Source: an uncultured Flavobacteriaceae bacterium
Lineage (GTDB): Bacteria > Bacteroidota > Bacteroidia > Flavobacteriales > Flavobacteriaceae
Assembly: GCA_905479065.1 (NCBI GenBank)
Contig: CAJQLB010000012.1
Span: forward strand, 1-64,000
Direction: 5' to 3'
Length of the DNA: 64,000 nucleotides
Program-made: the position numbers and the translations under genes
In this document: one piece after another, positions 44,092 to 53,503 of the stretch
How positions within the stretch are numbered: the first letter of the stretch is position 1
Layout: every line of letters begins with the position of its first letter
Notes under the pieces: generated by a model
The model's input: only the letters and a program-made list of their open reading frames with translations
Told to the model about the DNA's origin: nothing
Database searches by the model: none

Positions 44092-47010
44092 ATGTCCATT
44101 TATAAATTCTCTATTGCTTTTGTTTTTGCATCGTTTTTTGTAACAGCACAACAAATACCTGAGCCACTTTTATCGCATAATCCTGAAAAACAGCAAATTT
44201 GGGTGGATAGTGTTTACCAAGCACTAACGCTTAATCAAAAAATAGGACAACTTTTCATGGTTCAAGTTTTTTCTGATCAAGATGCTCTGACGAAACAAGA
44301 AATTTTACGACAAATCAAAGAGTATCAAATAGGAGGCGTTATATATTCGAAGGGAGGTCCCAAGAGACAAGTGAAACTTAATAATGAATTACAAGCGATA
44401 TCCCACATACCATTACTCGTCGGTATGGATGCAGAATGGGGATTGAATATGCGACTTGATTCCACCTTTGCATTTCCCTATAACATGACACTTGGAGCCA
44501 TTAAAAATGACCAACTCATCTACAGAGTTGGTCAACAAATTGCTGCACATTGTAAACGGATAGGTGTCCATGTGAATTTTGCCCCTGTGGTAGATATTAA
44601 TACGAACCCAAATAATCCCATTATTGGAAATCGTTCTTTTGGTGAAGATAAAATCAAAGTCACAAAAAAATCTATTGCCTTTATGAATGGGTTACAAAAC
44701 AATGGTGTCTTTGCCAATGCTAAGCACTTTCCTGGTCACGGAGATACCGAAACAGATTCACATTTAACTTTGCCAACAATTAATTTTAATGAGCAACGAA
44801 TCGATTCAGTAGAGCTTTTTCCTTATCGTGAAATGATCAAACAGGGGCTATCAAGTGTCATGGTAGCACATTTGAATGTTCCAAGCTTAGAGTCCCGTAA
44901 AGGCTATCCGTCATCTCTGTCGAAACTTATAGTTACTGATGTTTTAAAAAATCGACTAGGTTTCAAAGGTTTAATTTTTACCGATGCCCTCACGATGAAA
45001 GGAGTTTCTAAATTTAATAATAGTGGTGAGATAGATTTAGCCGCTTTCGAGGCAGGAAATGATGTTTTATTGATGTCTGCTAATGTAGCCAAGGGTATTG
45101 AGGCGATAAGCAAAGCCTACGTAAATGGACAAATTACAGAGACCCGTTTAGCACATTCCGTTAAGAAAATACTCATGGCAAAATACGCAGTAGGATTGCA
45201 TGACTTTCAGCCAATAAGTACCGAATATATTTTAAAACAACTCAATAGTACAGACGACAAAATACTATATGAGGAGCTTATAGAAAATGCGCTTACAGTT
45301 GTCAAAAATGATAATGATAATTTACCACTTCGTCATCTTGAAAAACGCAGTATTGCCTATGTAGCGCTTGGAGACGATAAGGGAAATACATTTTTAGAGG
45401 CACTGCAACGCTATGGAGAAGTTACACAGGTCATGTCAGACAACCTCAACGATTTAATTGAACAACTAAAAAATTACAATACCGTTATAGTTGGGTTTCA
45501 TAAGTCAAATGACAATCCCTGGAAATCATACCAGTTTAAAAATAAAGAACTGGTTTGGCTTTATGAAATTGCAAGAACGAACAACATTATCCTGAATGTT
45601 TTTGCCAAACCGTATGCCTTGTTGGATTTAAAAACGGTTCAGAATTTTGAAAGTATTGTAGTGAGTTATCAGAATAGTGAAATTGCACAACAAAAATCTG
45701 CACAACTTATTTTTGGAGGACTAAGTGCTAAAGGTCATTTACCAGTTTCTGTTGGACCTAATTTTAAAGTGGCTTCGGGCATAGAATTTCCCTCAATAAG
45801 TAGGTTACAATATGGAATTCCTGAGCGTGTCGGTATGAATTCCCGTGATTTGAAAAAAATTGATAGTATCGTGAACTATGCGATAGATAATGAAATGACC
45901 CCTGGTGTTCAATTATTGGTGGCAAGAAAAGGCATGGTTATCTATCATAAAACATACGGGAAACACAGATATACGAATGACCAACTTGTTAAAGAAACCG
46001 ATCTTTATGACGTGGCATCCTTAACCAAAATTTTAAGTACCATCCCATTACTAATGGAGCTTGTTGAAAATGGAACAATCACCTTGGATACGCCGCTGTC
46101 AAGTTTGTTAAAGACCTATAAAAATACAAATAAGGAGCAAATTACTATCAAAGAGATGTTATCTCACTATGCAAAATTACGTCCGTGGATTCCTTTTTAC
46201 ATAAGTACCATTGATTCTGTTACAAAAAAACCACAGGATTTATATTATAGGTACGAACGGAGTGAACATTTTAACATAAAGGTTGCCAATAATTTATTTT
46301 TAAAAACAGATTATCAGGACACCATTCAAAAAACCATTAAAGATAGTGACTTATTAGAGCGCTTAAGATATCGCTACAGTGATTTGCCGTATTACATACT
46401 AAAAGAATACATTGAGGATCATTATGATGAAGGATTAGACCTTTTGGTACAAGAACATTTTTACAAATCACTTGGAGCTAATCTTACCACGTATAACCCG
46501 CTTAAAAAATTTAGTCAATCACAAATAATCCCTTCAGAAATTGATGATTATTTTAGACATCAAGAAATACATGGTTATGTTCATGACATGGGGGCAGCTA
46601 TGCAGAATGGGGTAGGTGGCCATGCTGGTGTTTTCAGCAATGCCAATGATGTTGCTAAAATCATGCAACTTTTTCTGCAACAAGGTTATTATGGTGGAAA
46701 GCGCTACTTTAAAACAGAAACAATCAACGCCTTTAATACATGTTATTTTTGTGAGGACAATAATCGAAGAGGAATTGGTTTTGACAAACCACAGTTAAGT
46801 GATGACGGCCCAACGTGTGGTTGTGTTTCAATGACAAGTTTCGGACATTCTGGATTCACGGGAACCTACGCTTGGGCAGATCCTGAAGAAGACCTTGTTT
46901 ATGTCTTTATGGCAAATAGAACTTGGCCTCAAGCGAAATCAAATAAATTGTTAAAAGAAAATATAAGAACTGACATACAACGCTTAATTTACGAGGCAAT
47001 AGAAAAATAA
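44092..47010 (+). CDS. GH3 beta-N-acetylglucosaminidase fused to a beta-lactamase-like serine hydrolase
   Basis: 972 aa from the ATG at 44092. A TTG two codons upstream is less likely. The signal peptide ends near TAQ (residue 20). The GH3 domain (about 35-360) has KHFPGHGDTETDSHLTLP, the NagZ-type His/Asp loop, and the nucleophile Asp298 in IFTDALTMKGV. A GH3-C-like region follows to about 560. The C-terminal beta-lactamase/PBP-like domain (about 585-965) has Ser643 in VASLTKI, YSD near 763 and FGHSGFTGT. The pair suggests removal of GlcNAc plus a peptidase or esterase step on periplasmic murein fragments. The bshA gene starts three bases after the stop. Confidence 0.92.
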   Translation: MSIYKFSIAFVFASFFVTAQQIPEPLLSHNPEKQQIWVDSVYQALTLNQKIGQLFMVQVFSDQDALTKQEILRQIKEYQIGGVIYSKGGPKRQVKLNNELQAISHIPLLVGMDAEWGLNMRLDSTFAFPYNMTLGAIKNDQLIYRVGQQIAAHCKRIGVHVNFAPVVDINTNPNNPIIGNRSFGEDKIKVTKKSIAFMNGLQNNGVFANAKHFPGHGDTETDSHLTLPTINFNEQRIDSVELFPYREMIKQGLSSVMVAHLNVPSLESRKGYPSSLSKLIVTDVLKNRLGFKGLIFTDALTMKGVSKFNNSGEIDLAAFEAGNDVLLMSANVAKGIEAISKAYVNGQITETRLAHSVKKILMAKYAVGLHDFQPISTEYILKQLNSTDDKILYEELIENALTVVKNDNDNLPLRHLEKRSIAYVALGDDKGNTFLEALQRYGEVTQVMSDNLNDLIEQLKNYNTVIVGFHKSNDNPWKSYQFKNKELVWLYEIARTNNIILNVFAKPYALLDLKTVQNFESIVVSYQNSEIAQQKSAQLIFGGLSAKGHLPVSVGPNFKVASGIEFPSISRLQYGIPERVGMNSRDLKKIDSIVNYAIDNEMTPGVQLLVARKGMVIYHKTYGKHRYTNDQLVKETDLYDVASLTKILSTIPLLMELVENGTITLDTPLSSLLKTYKNTNKEQITIKEMLSHYAKLRPWIPFYISTIDSVTKKPQDLYYRYERSEHFNIKVANNLFLKTDYQDTIQKTIKDSDLLERLRYRYSDLPYYILKEYIEDHYDEGLDLLVQEHFYKSLGANLTTYNPLKKFSQSQIIPSEIDDYFRHQEIHGYVHDMGAAMQNGVGGHAGVFSNANDVAKIMQLFLQQGYYGGKRYFKTETINAFNTCYFCEDNNRRGIGFDKPQLSDDGPTCGCVSMTSFGHSGFTGTYAWADPEEDLVYVFMANRTWPQAKSNKLLKENIRTDIQRLIYEAIEK

Positions 47011-47013
47011 ATT

Positions 47014-48150
47014 ATGAAAATAGGAATTGTTTGTTATCCAACGTTTGGAGGCAGTGGAGTCGTCGCTACAGAGTTAGGTCTTGAATTATCAAAAAGAGGA
47101 CACGAAATACATTTTATTACATACAGTCAACCAGTAAGACTTGAATTAATTAGCAATAATGTTCATTTTCACGAGGTCAATGTTCCCGAGTATCCTTTAT
47201 TTCATTATCAACCGTATGAGCTTGCTTTGTCTAGCAAACTGGTAGATATGGTGAAATTACATGAAATTGATGTGTTGCATGTGCATTACGCCATACCGCA
47301 CGCCTATGCCGCTTACATGGCTAAAAAAATGCTTCACGAAGAAGGAATAAATTTACCCATAGTGACAACATTACACGGAACAGATATAACCCTAGTAGGA
47401 AGTCACCCATTTTATAAATCGGCAGTGGCTTTTAGCATCAATAAATCAGATGCCGTTACTTCAGTTTCTCAAAGCTTAAAAGATGATACTATACGTCTAT
47501 TTGATATCACAAATGAGATACAAGTTGTTCCTAATTTTATTGATTTTTCTAAATATTCTGATGAATTTAAAGATTGCCAACGTGAAATGATGGCATCTAA
47601 TAATGAAAAAATTATAACACACATCAGTAATTTTCGTCCTGTGAAGAGAATTAAAGATGTTATCAACACCTTTTTTCAAATTCAAAAAGAAATTCCCTCA
47701 AAATTAATGATGGTGGGGGAGGGTCCAGAAAAAGAATCTGCAGAACTTCTTTGCGAAAAATTAGGGATTGAAGATAAAGTGTTATTTTTTGGTAAGAGTC
47801 ATGAGATTGATAAAATTTTATGTTTTAGTGATTTATTTCTATTGCCATCGGAAACTGAAAGTTTTGGTTTAGCTGCCTTAGAAGCCATGGCGTCAGGGGT
47901 TCCTGTAATATCCAGTAATTCAGGCGGTATTCCTGAGGTTAACAAACACGGGGTCTCCGGGTACTTGAGCGCAGTGGGTGACACTAAAGAAATGGTGCAC
48001 CATGCATTGAGCATTTTGCGAGATGATAGCTTATTGGCGATGTTTAAGGAGAATGCAAAAGCTGAAGCTAGACAATTTGATATTCACAAAATTGTTCCAT
48101 TTTATGAAAGTATTTATAACAAAGCCATGACAAATTGTATTTCAATATAA
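47014..48150 (+). CDS. bshA: N-acetyl-alpha-D-glucosaminyl L-malate synthase BshA
   Basis: A 378-aa GT4 glycosyltransferase. The N-terminal signature MKIGIVCYPTFGGSGVVATE and DVLHVHYAIPHAYAAYM are typical of BshA. The donor-binding motif ETESFGLAALEAMASG near 286 has the E-x7-E pair. BshA joins UDP-GlcNAc and L-malate in the first step of bacillithiol synthesis, the main low-molecular-weight thiol of many Firmicutes and Bacteroidota. bshB and bshC are not seen here. The start lies three bases after the GH3 fusion gene, a tight operon. Confidence 0.94.
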   Translation: MKIGIVCYPTFGGSGVVATELGLELSKRGHEIHFITYSQPVRLELISNNVHFHEVNVPEYPLFHYQPYELALSSKLVDMVKLHEIDVLHVHYAIPHAYAAYMAKKMLHEEGINLPIVTTLHGTDITLVGSHPFYKSAVAFSINKSDAVTSVSQSLKDDTIRLFDITNEIQVVPNFIDFSKYSDEFKDCQREMMASNNEKIITHISNFRPVKRIKDVINTFFQIQKEIPSKLMMVGEGPEKESAELLCEKLGIEDKVLFFGKSHEIDKILCFSDLFLLPSETESFGLAALEAMASGVPVISSNSGGIPEVNKHGVSGYLSAVGDTKEMVHHALSILRDDSLLAMFKENAKAEARQFDIHKIVPFYESIYNKAMTNCISI

Positions 48151-48198
48151 ACTACTTACTTATTTTTTTTACCTTGATGGTCACTAATTTTTTTAAAA

Positions 48199-49605
48199 AT
48201 GAATAGAAAAGACTTTTTAAGTTTAAGCTCACGCGCCGCGTTGTTTTTAGGGGTTGCGCCATCAGTAATAGCCTGTAAAGATGATAAATCAACTATAGAT
48301 AGTGATAAATTAAATGAATTATTAAGTCAAACAAAAGCCGATGGATCGTTGGTTAATTTGAAACACGAAGCCATTCCAAAGGTAAGAGTAGGTATGATTG
48401 GCATGGGAAATAGAGGCAGTGTTTTAATTCAAATGTTTGAATATCTTATTAAAAATAATCATGCTGAAATAGTTGCATTAGCAGACTTAAAGGAGGATAA
48501 ACTTAACAAGAATAATGACTATTTAAGCACCATTCAACCAGGAGGGGCAGACTTGTATTTTGGCAATGAAAGCGCATGGAAAAAAGTAGCAAATCGAGAT
48601 GATATTGATTTATTACTCATCGCTACACCATGGAACTATCATGCCGAAATGTGTTTGTATGGAATGGAACACGGTAAACATGTGGCCTGTGAGCAACCCA
48701 TGGCGATGACATTAAAGGATTGCTGGAAACTCATTGAGGTCGCCGAACGAACCAAAAGGCACTGCATGTACATGGAAAACTGTTGCTTTAATGGTGAGGA
48801 ACTTTGGGTCTTGAATATGATAAACGAAGGAGTTTTTGGAGATGTTAATCACGCTGAAGGGGCTTACATTCACGACTTGCGTAAACACATGATGGACGAG
48901 ACATATTATGAAGATCAATGGCGCATTAAGCATCACCAAATAAAAAATGGTAACTTTTACACCGGGCATGGTCTAGGCCCAGTTAGTTTTTACATGGACA
49001 TCGGTCGGGGTGATAATTACGATCATTTGGTAAGTATGAGTTCAAAAGAACAGAGCTTAAGTGAAGCTGCTGTAAAGAATAACTTTTGGGCTACAGAATT
49101 TGCTTGTGGGGATATGAATACGACGCTTATTAAAACAAAACTGGGAAGATCTATCATGTTACAATTTGATACCCATACCGGTAGACCGTACTCTAGGTTA
49201 AATACGGTTACTGGTACAAAAGCGGTTCATCAAGGATATCCTTCAAGACTTTATGTTGGGCACAATGAATTGCAATGGGGGCATTCATGGTTAAAAGATC
49301 AAGAGTATCGAGAGTATCGTGAACGCTACGACCATCCATTATGGAAACGTTTAAGAGAACAAATTGATGCCAATGCTGTGGGCCATGGAGGTATGGACTT
49401 TGTCATGATTTACAGGCTCATACGTTGCCTTAATCAAGGCTTACCATTAGACATTAATTTATATGATAGTGTTCTATGGAGTGCCATTACACCACTATCA
49501 CAAATATCAGTAGCAAACAATAGTGCTAGCACAAAAGTGCCCGACTTTACGGGGGGATCTTGGGTGAATAAAAGAAAAAATGAGGTGCTAAGACCAATCA
49601 TTTAA
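48199..49605 (+). CDS. Gfo/Idh/MocA-fold lipoprotein, GH109-like glycosidase
   Basis: 468 aa. The N-terminus MNRKDFLSLSSRAALFLG resembles a Tat signal with RK in place of RR and ends in a lipobox-like VIAC near residue 26, followed by KDD. The Rossmann domain carries RVGMIGMGNRGSVLIQ. Conserved LLIATPWNYHAEMCLYGMEHG and CEQPMAMTL follow. YTGHGLGPVSFYMDIGRGD and HGGMDFVMIYRLIRCL match GH109 alpha-N-acetylgalactosaminidases, which use bound NAD in hydrolysis. The substrate is not certain. It may share the transcript of the GH3-bshA pair, 48 bases upstream. Confidence 0.87.
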   Translation: MNRKDFLSLSSRAALFLGVAPSVIACKDDKSTIDSDKLNELLSQTKADGSLVNLKHEAIPKVRVGMIGMGNRGSVLIQMFEYLIKNNHAEIVALADLKEDKLNKNNDYLSTIQPGGADLYFGNESAWKKVANRDDIDLLLIATPWNYHAEMCLYGMEHGKHVACEQPMAMTLKDCWKLIEVAERTKRHCMYMENCCFNGEELWVLNMINEGVFGDVNHAEGAYIHDLRKHMMDETYYEDQWRIKHHQIKNGNFYTGHGLGPVSFYMDIGRGDNYDHLVSMSSKEQSLSEAAVKNNFWATEFACGDMNTTLIKTKLGRSIMLQFDTHTGRPYSRLNTVTGTKAVHQGYPSRLYVGHNELQWGHSWLKDQEYREYRERYDHPLWKRLREQIDANAVGHGGMDFVMIYRLIRCLNQGLPLDINLYDSVLWSAITPLSQISVANNSASTKVPDFTGGSWVNKRKNEVLRPII

Positions 49606-49649
49606 CAACGAGAAAGGATTTAGATATATACGCTATTTCTAGTAATAAT

Positions 49650-50135
49650 TTAAAATTGATAGCGAATACCGAGTGCGATATCGAAATCTAAATCATTGTT
49701 GAAGTCTCCAAAGCCTAACTCAGGTCTAAAGTCCAATGATATAATTATTGGGATTTGAAAATTGTATTCTATACCAATGTCACCCGCTACAAACAATGAG
49801 GTATTATTATCATCACTCCCTGCTGGTACATTATCGATACTGTATGAAGCGATACCACCACCTGCACCATAATACCAATTAAAATTTGTATCAATCGCAT
49901 TTACCCATTGATAAAGACCAACCGCTCTTAATGCACTATAATCATTACCATTTCTCCAACCTAAATTGAACTCTAGACGGTGAGAGTCTCCTAAACGACG
50001 TTGATATGAAATTTCAGTACCAAAACCGTCACTATCGCCTAAACGAAGGCCAATTGCATTGTCAAAAATATCTTGTTCTTGTGAAAAACCCATAAGACCT
50101 AACAATACGAATACTAATGTGCAAAGTTTTTTCAT
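49650..50135 (-). CDS. Small outer-membrane beta-barrel protein
   Basis: 161 aa with a signal peptide ending at GFSQ (residue 19). The mature chain shows about eight alternating beta strands (AIGLRLGDSDGFGTEISYQRR, RLEFNLGWR, FNWYYGAGGGIASYSI, YNFQIPIIISLDFRPELGFG) and the typical C-terminal aromatic end, IRYQF. The loop GSDDNNTS is exposed. No function can be assigned beyond an OmpX/OmpW-sized barrel. It converges on the GH109-like gene. Confidence 0.82.
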   Translation of the reverse strand: MKKLCTLVFVLLGLMGFSQEQDIFDNAIGLRLGDSDGFGTEISYQRRLGDSHRLEFNLGWRNGNDYSALRAVGLYQWVNAIDTNFNWYYGAGGGIASYSIDNVPAGSDDNNTSLFVAGDIGIEYNFQIPIIISLDFRPELGFGDFNNDLDFDIALGIRYQF

Positions 50136-50246
50136 GATTTTAATTTTTTGTAAAAATAAAAATTTTATTTACTTTCCAAATCATGATATGCTATTTTCAT
50201 AAATTTTAATAATATCACCACAATTAAAACTATAATTTAATTTCCA

Positions 50247-50278
50247 TTTTTGTTTTAATAAGAATACAATTACATTAG
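50247..50278 (+). promoter_or_regulatory. Possible promoter of aroC
   Basis: TTTTTG ending at 50252, 18 bases, then TACATTAG at 50271-50278 (two mismatches to TAnnTTTG). It ends 29 bases before the ATG. Confidence 0.35.
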
Positions 50279-50307
50279 CAATTCTAACAATTTAAAATGA
50301 CTTACAG

Positions 50308-51372
50308 ATGGCTGGTAATTCTTTTGGAAACTTATTTAAAGTAACCACTTTTGGTGAATCACATGGTACTGCAATTGGAGGTGTCATCGATGGATGTCCT
50401 GCAGGCATTCATTTGGATATGATTGCAATTCAAAATGAAATGTCACGTCGAAAACCTGGACAATCAGACATCGTTACGCAAAGAAAAGAACCTGACACTG
50501 TCCAATTTTTATCTGGTATCTTTGAAGGGCTAACAACGGGTACGCCAATTGGTTTTGTCATAAAAAATGCAAATCAAAAATCTAAAGATTATTCACACAT
50601 AAAAGACGTATACCGACCAAGCCATGCTGATTATACTTATGACAAAAAATATGGTGTTAGAGATTATCGTGGTGGAGGTAGAAGTTCTGCTAGAGAAACA
50701 GCTTGTCGTGTTGTCGCTGGGGCAATAGCAAAACAATTACTTAAAGGTGTGTCAATTCATGCATTTACTTCCTCTGTTGGAAAAATAAGTATCAATCAAC
50801 CCTACCAAAACTTGGATTTTTCCAAAATCGAAACCAATGCTGTTCGCTGTCCTGATGACGTGATTGCCAAAAAAATGATTACCGAAATTAAAAACATAAG
50901 AAAAGAGGGAGATACCATAGGAGGGACCGTTACATGTGTTCTAAAAAATGTCCCTGTCGGGCTTGGAGAACCCGTCTTTGATAAACTCCATGCAGAACTA
51001 GGGAAAGCAATGTTGTCTATAAACGCCGTTAAAGGCTTTGAATATGGCAGTGGTTTCTGTGGTGTAGAAATGAAAGGTAGCGAGCACAATGACATTTTTA
51101 ATGAAGACGGTAGCACAAAAACAAATCTTTCCGGAGGTATTCAAGGCGGTATCAGTAACGGTGAAGATATTTATTTTAGAGTAGCCTTTAAGCCTGTAGC
51201 TACGATCATGCAAAAACAGAAAACTATTAACTCTGAAGGTCAGAAATTGGAGATGCAAGGAAGAGGACGTCACGATCCTTGTGTCGTTCCACGAGCTGTT
51301 CCGATTGTGGAGGCCATGGCAGCCTTAGTAGTCGCAGATTATTATTTATTAAATAAAATTACCAAACTTTAA
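50308..51372 (+). CDS. aroC: Chorismate synthase
   Basis: 354 aa. Family signatures include [18 protein letters not shown] near residue 12, [34 protein letters not shown] (about 105-140, FMN and EPSP binding) and [20 protein letters not shown] near 315. It converts 5-enolpyruvylshikimate 3-phosphate to chorismate using reduced FMN. It is followed by a symporter gene after five bases, a likely shared transcript with no obvious metabolic link. Confidence 0.97.
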   Translation: MAGNSFGNLFKVTTFGESHGTAIGGVIDGCPAGIHLDMIAIQNEMSRRKPGQSDIVTQRKEPDTVQFLSGIFEGLTTGTPIGFVIKNANQKSKDYSHIKDVYRPSHADYTYDKKYGVRDYRGGGRSSARETACRVVAGAIAKQLLKGVSIHAFTSSVGKISINQPYQNLDFSKIETNAVRCPDDVIAKKMITEIKNIRKEGDTIGGTVTCVLKNVPVGLGEPVFDKLHAELGKAMLSINAVKGFEYGSGFCGVEMKGSEHNDIFNEDGSTKTNLSGGIQGGISNGEDIYFRVAFKPVATIMQKQKTINSEGQKLEMQGRGRHDPCVVPRAVPIVEAMAALVVADYYLLNKITKL

Positions 51373-51377
51373 AACAA

Positions 51378-52703
51378 ATGAAAAAACTTGCATTGCATTG
51401 GCAAATTCTCATCGGTATGTTACTTGGACTCATTTTTGGATTCATCATGTTGCAATTTAGCTGGGGAAAGGATTTTACCTATGATTTTATAAAACCTCTT
51501 GGCAGTATCTTTGTGAAGTTATTAAAATTGATAGCGATTCCATTAATTTTAGCGTCTCTTATTAAAGGTATTTCTGATTTAAAGGATATTTCAAAATTTA
51601 AACGTATTGGAATCCGAACTATTATCACCTATGTTTTAACCACCGTTATTGCCATCACTATTGGATTGGTAGTGGTCAATGTTCTTGAACCAGGAGATGG
51701 TGTTTCCGAGGAAACAATTACAAAATTAACAGGGACATATTCAGAAAGTAGTAATGTTCAAGGAAAAATAGCAGAGGCCTCCAAACAAGTAGAAAGTGGT
51801 CCCTTACAATTTATTGAAGATATGGTTCCTGATAATGCTTTTAAAGCTATGAGTGAAAATGGTCTTATGCTTCAAGTTATTTTCTTCTCGATATTTTTAG
51901 GAATCTCCATGTTATTGATTGGTGAAAAAAGGGCAGAGCCTATGAAAAATTTATTTGATTCTTTGAATGATATTGTTCTAAAAATGGTTGATTTAATCAT
52001 GTTAACAGCGCCATATGCGGTGTTTGCTTTATTAGCGAGCGTGGTCGTATCTTCTGACGATCCTGACATATTAATTGCCTTACTACAATATGCTGGCGTT
52101 GTATTACTAGGATTAATACTTATGATTTCGTTTTATGCTCTTATCGTAGGAACAGTGATAAAGAAGAACCCGTTCTGGTTCTTAAAAGAAATTAGTCCTG
52201 CACAATTACTTGCATTTTCTACAAGTAGCAGTGCTGCCACGTTACCTGTCACCATGGAGCGTGTTGAAGAACACATCGGTGTTGATAAAGAAGTCTCAAG
52301 TTTTGTGTTACCCGTTGGAGCCACAATTAATATGGATGGAACAAGCTTGTATCAAGCGGTAGCCGCTGTATTTATTTTTCAAGCTCTTGGTCTAGATCTC
52401 ACATTTTGGGATCAAATCACAATTGTAATAACGGCATTACTGGCCTCTATCGGTAGTGCTGCCGTTCCTGGTGCTGGAATGGTCATGTTGGTGATTGTTC
52501 TTGAAACTGTAGGTCTTCCTGCAGAGTTATTGCCAATTGGCTTAGCCTTAATATTTGCTGTAGATAGACCTCTAGATATGTGTCGCACTGTTGTCAACGT
52601 AACAGGAGACGCAATGGTGGCTATGCTAGTAGCAAAATCAGTAGATAAATTGGGGGATCCAAAAGTTGAAAATTGGGACGATCATTACGAAGAAGTGAAA
52701 TAA
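51378..52703 (+). CDS. Dicarboxylate/amino acid:cation symporter (DAACS family)
   Basis: A 441-aa membrane protein with about eight helices and two hairpin loops. The conserved serine-rich loop FSTSSSAATLPVTME (about 275) and the motif VGATINMDGTSLYQAVAA (about 313), with NMDGT lining the cation and substrate site, identify the family. AVPGAGMVMLVIVL follows. These proteins import glutamate, aspartate or C4-dicarboxylates with Na+ or H+. The exact substrate is not decided. It lies five bases after aroC. Confidence 0.94.
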   Translation: MKKLALHWQILIGMLLGLIFGFIMLQFSWGKDFTYDFIKPLGSIFVKLLKLIAIPLILASLIKGISDLKDISKFKRIGIRTIITYVLTTVIAITIGLVVVNVLEPGDGVSEETITKLTGTYSESSNVQGKIAEASKQVESGPLQFIEDMVPDNAFKAMSENGLMLQVIFFSIFLGISMLLIGEKRAEPMKNLFDSLNDIVLKMVDLIMLTAPYAVFALLASVVVSSDDPDILIALLQYAGVVLLGLILMISFYALIVGTVIKKNPFWFLKEISPAQLLAFSTSSSAATLPVTMERVEEHIGVDKEVSSFVLPVGATINMDGTSLYQAVAAVFIFQALGLDLTFWDQITIVITALLASIGSAAVPGAGMVMLVIVLETVGLPAELLPIGLALIFAVDRPLDMCRTVVNVTGDAMVAMLVAKSVDKLGDPKVENWDDHYEEVK

Positions 52704-52782
52704 AATAGAAATACAGACCTAAAAAAAGAATTTATATTAAAAACTTTTAAAAAATAGAATACTACGGCTATTGTGTTTAAAG

Positions 52783-53205
52783 TTATTTAAAAAATCGGTT
52801 TTTTGTCGCTTCAGAAGGGACCATACAAGCTGTCTTTTTGCCAAACCAACGATATCGATGCTTTGCGATATAATCATATACCCAATCTCTTATAACGCTA
52901 GGAACTATAAAAAAAATCGCCATCAAATTGAATGGAAAACTGAGTTTAGAAGCTATAGATAGGGCTGCAGAGGACTTAATTTTTAAACCAGGTTTTTGAT
53001 GAGAATACAATAAAATGGAGTCTATCGTTGAGATATCAATGTGATGTTTTTCAATAATCCATTGACCTACTTTGCTTTGGAGTGGAGCAAACATAAATAT
53101 GCCTTTAGAATCATTTTTTATAACAAAATTGACGCTTGAATTGCAAAGATTGCAAACACCATCAAATAATATTAATTTTTTATGTTTTGGTAGATCAATT
53201 TTCAC
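52783..53205 (-). CDS. DCC-family (DUF393) thiol-disulfide oxidoreductase-like protein
   Basis: 140 aa, soluble except one hydrophobic patch. The defining motif LILFDGVCNLCNSSVNFVI carries Cys18-x2-Cys21. Later segments SKVGQWIIE and KSSAALSIASKLSFP match the family. The role of DCC proteins is unknown; a redox role is inferred from the CxxC. The gene is alone on the minus strand and converges on the symporter gene. Confidence 0.9.
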   Translation of the reverse strand: MKIDLPKHKKLILFDGVCNLCNSSVNFVIKNDSKGIFMFAPLQSKVGQWIIEKHHIDISTIDSILLYSHQKPGLKIKSSAALSIASKLSFPFNLMAIFFIVPSVIRDWVYDYIAKHRYRWFGKKTACMVPSEATKNRFFK

Positions 53206-53503
53206 ACAACAAAAATACAGATTTTTAGCTGATTATAAACGATTTATACGTTGATTGATGTCCCTAAATTAGTCATAATATATTCATGTAACCTTATATT
53301 AAGTATGTCATAAGTTTCATGTCTGAAAAGTTATAGAAATTTTGCTCTTGAAATTTGATACTTCGACGCGAACAAACTATTTTTTCAATAAACAAAGTCA
53401 CTACTGATATTTCACCATGTAACTACATAAATATTTGAAGTAACTTTAAAATCGTAAAAGCTGAGACACACGCTTCTAAAGATACAAGCGTTAGGCTGAT
53501 AAA
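53206..53503. other. Spacer upstream of the DCC gene, with two hairpins at the mutS2 end
   Basis: AT-rich spacer of 298 bases between the DCC and mutS2 genes, both on the minus strand. Near its end are a 6-bp stem (53470-53475 with 53486-53491, ACGCTT/AAGCGT) and a perfect 9-bp stem (53495-53503 with 53507-53515) that holds the mutS2 TGA in its loop. Neither is followed by a T-run on the minus strand, so termination there is uncertain. Confidence 0.45.
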
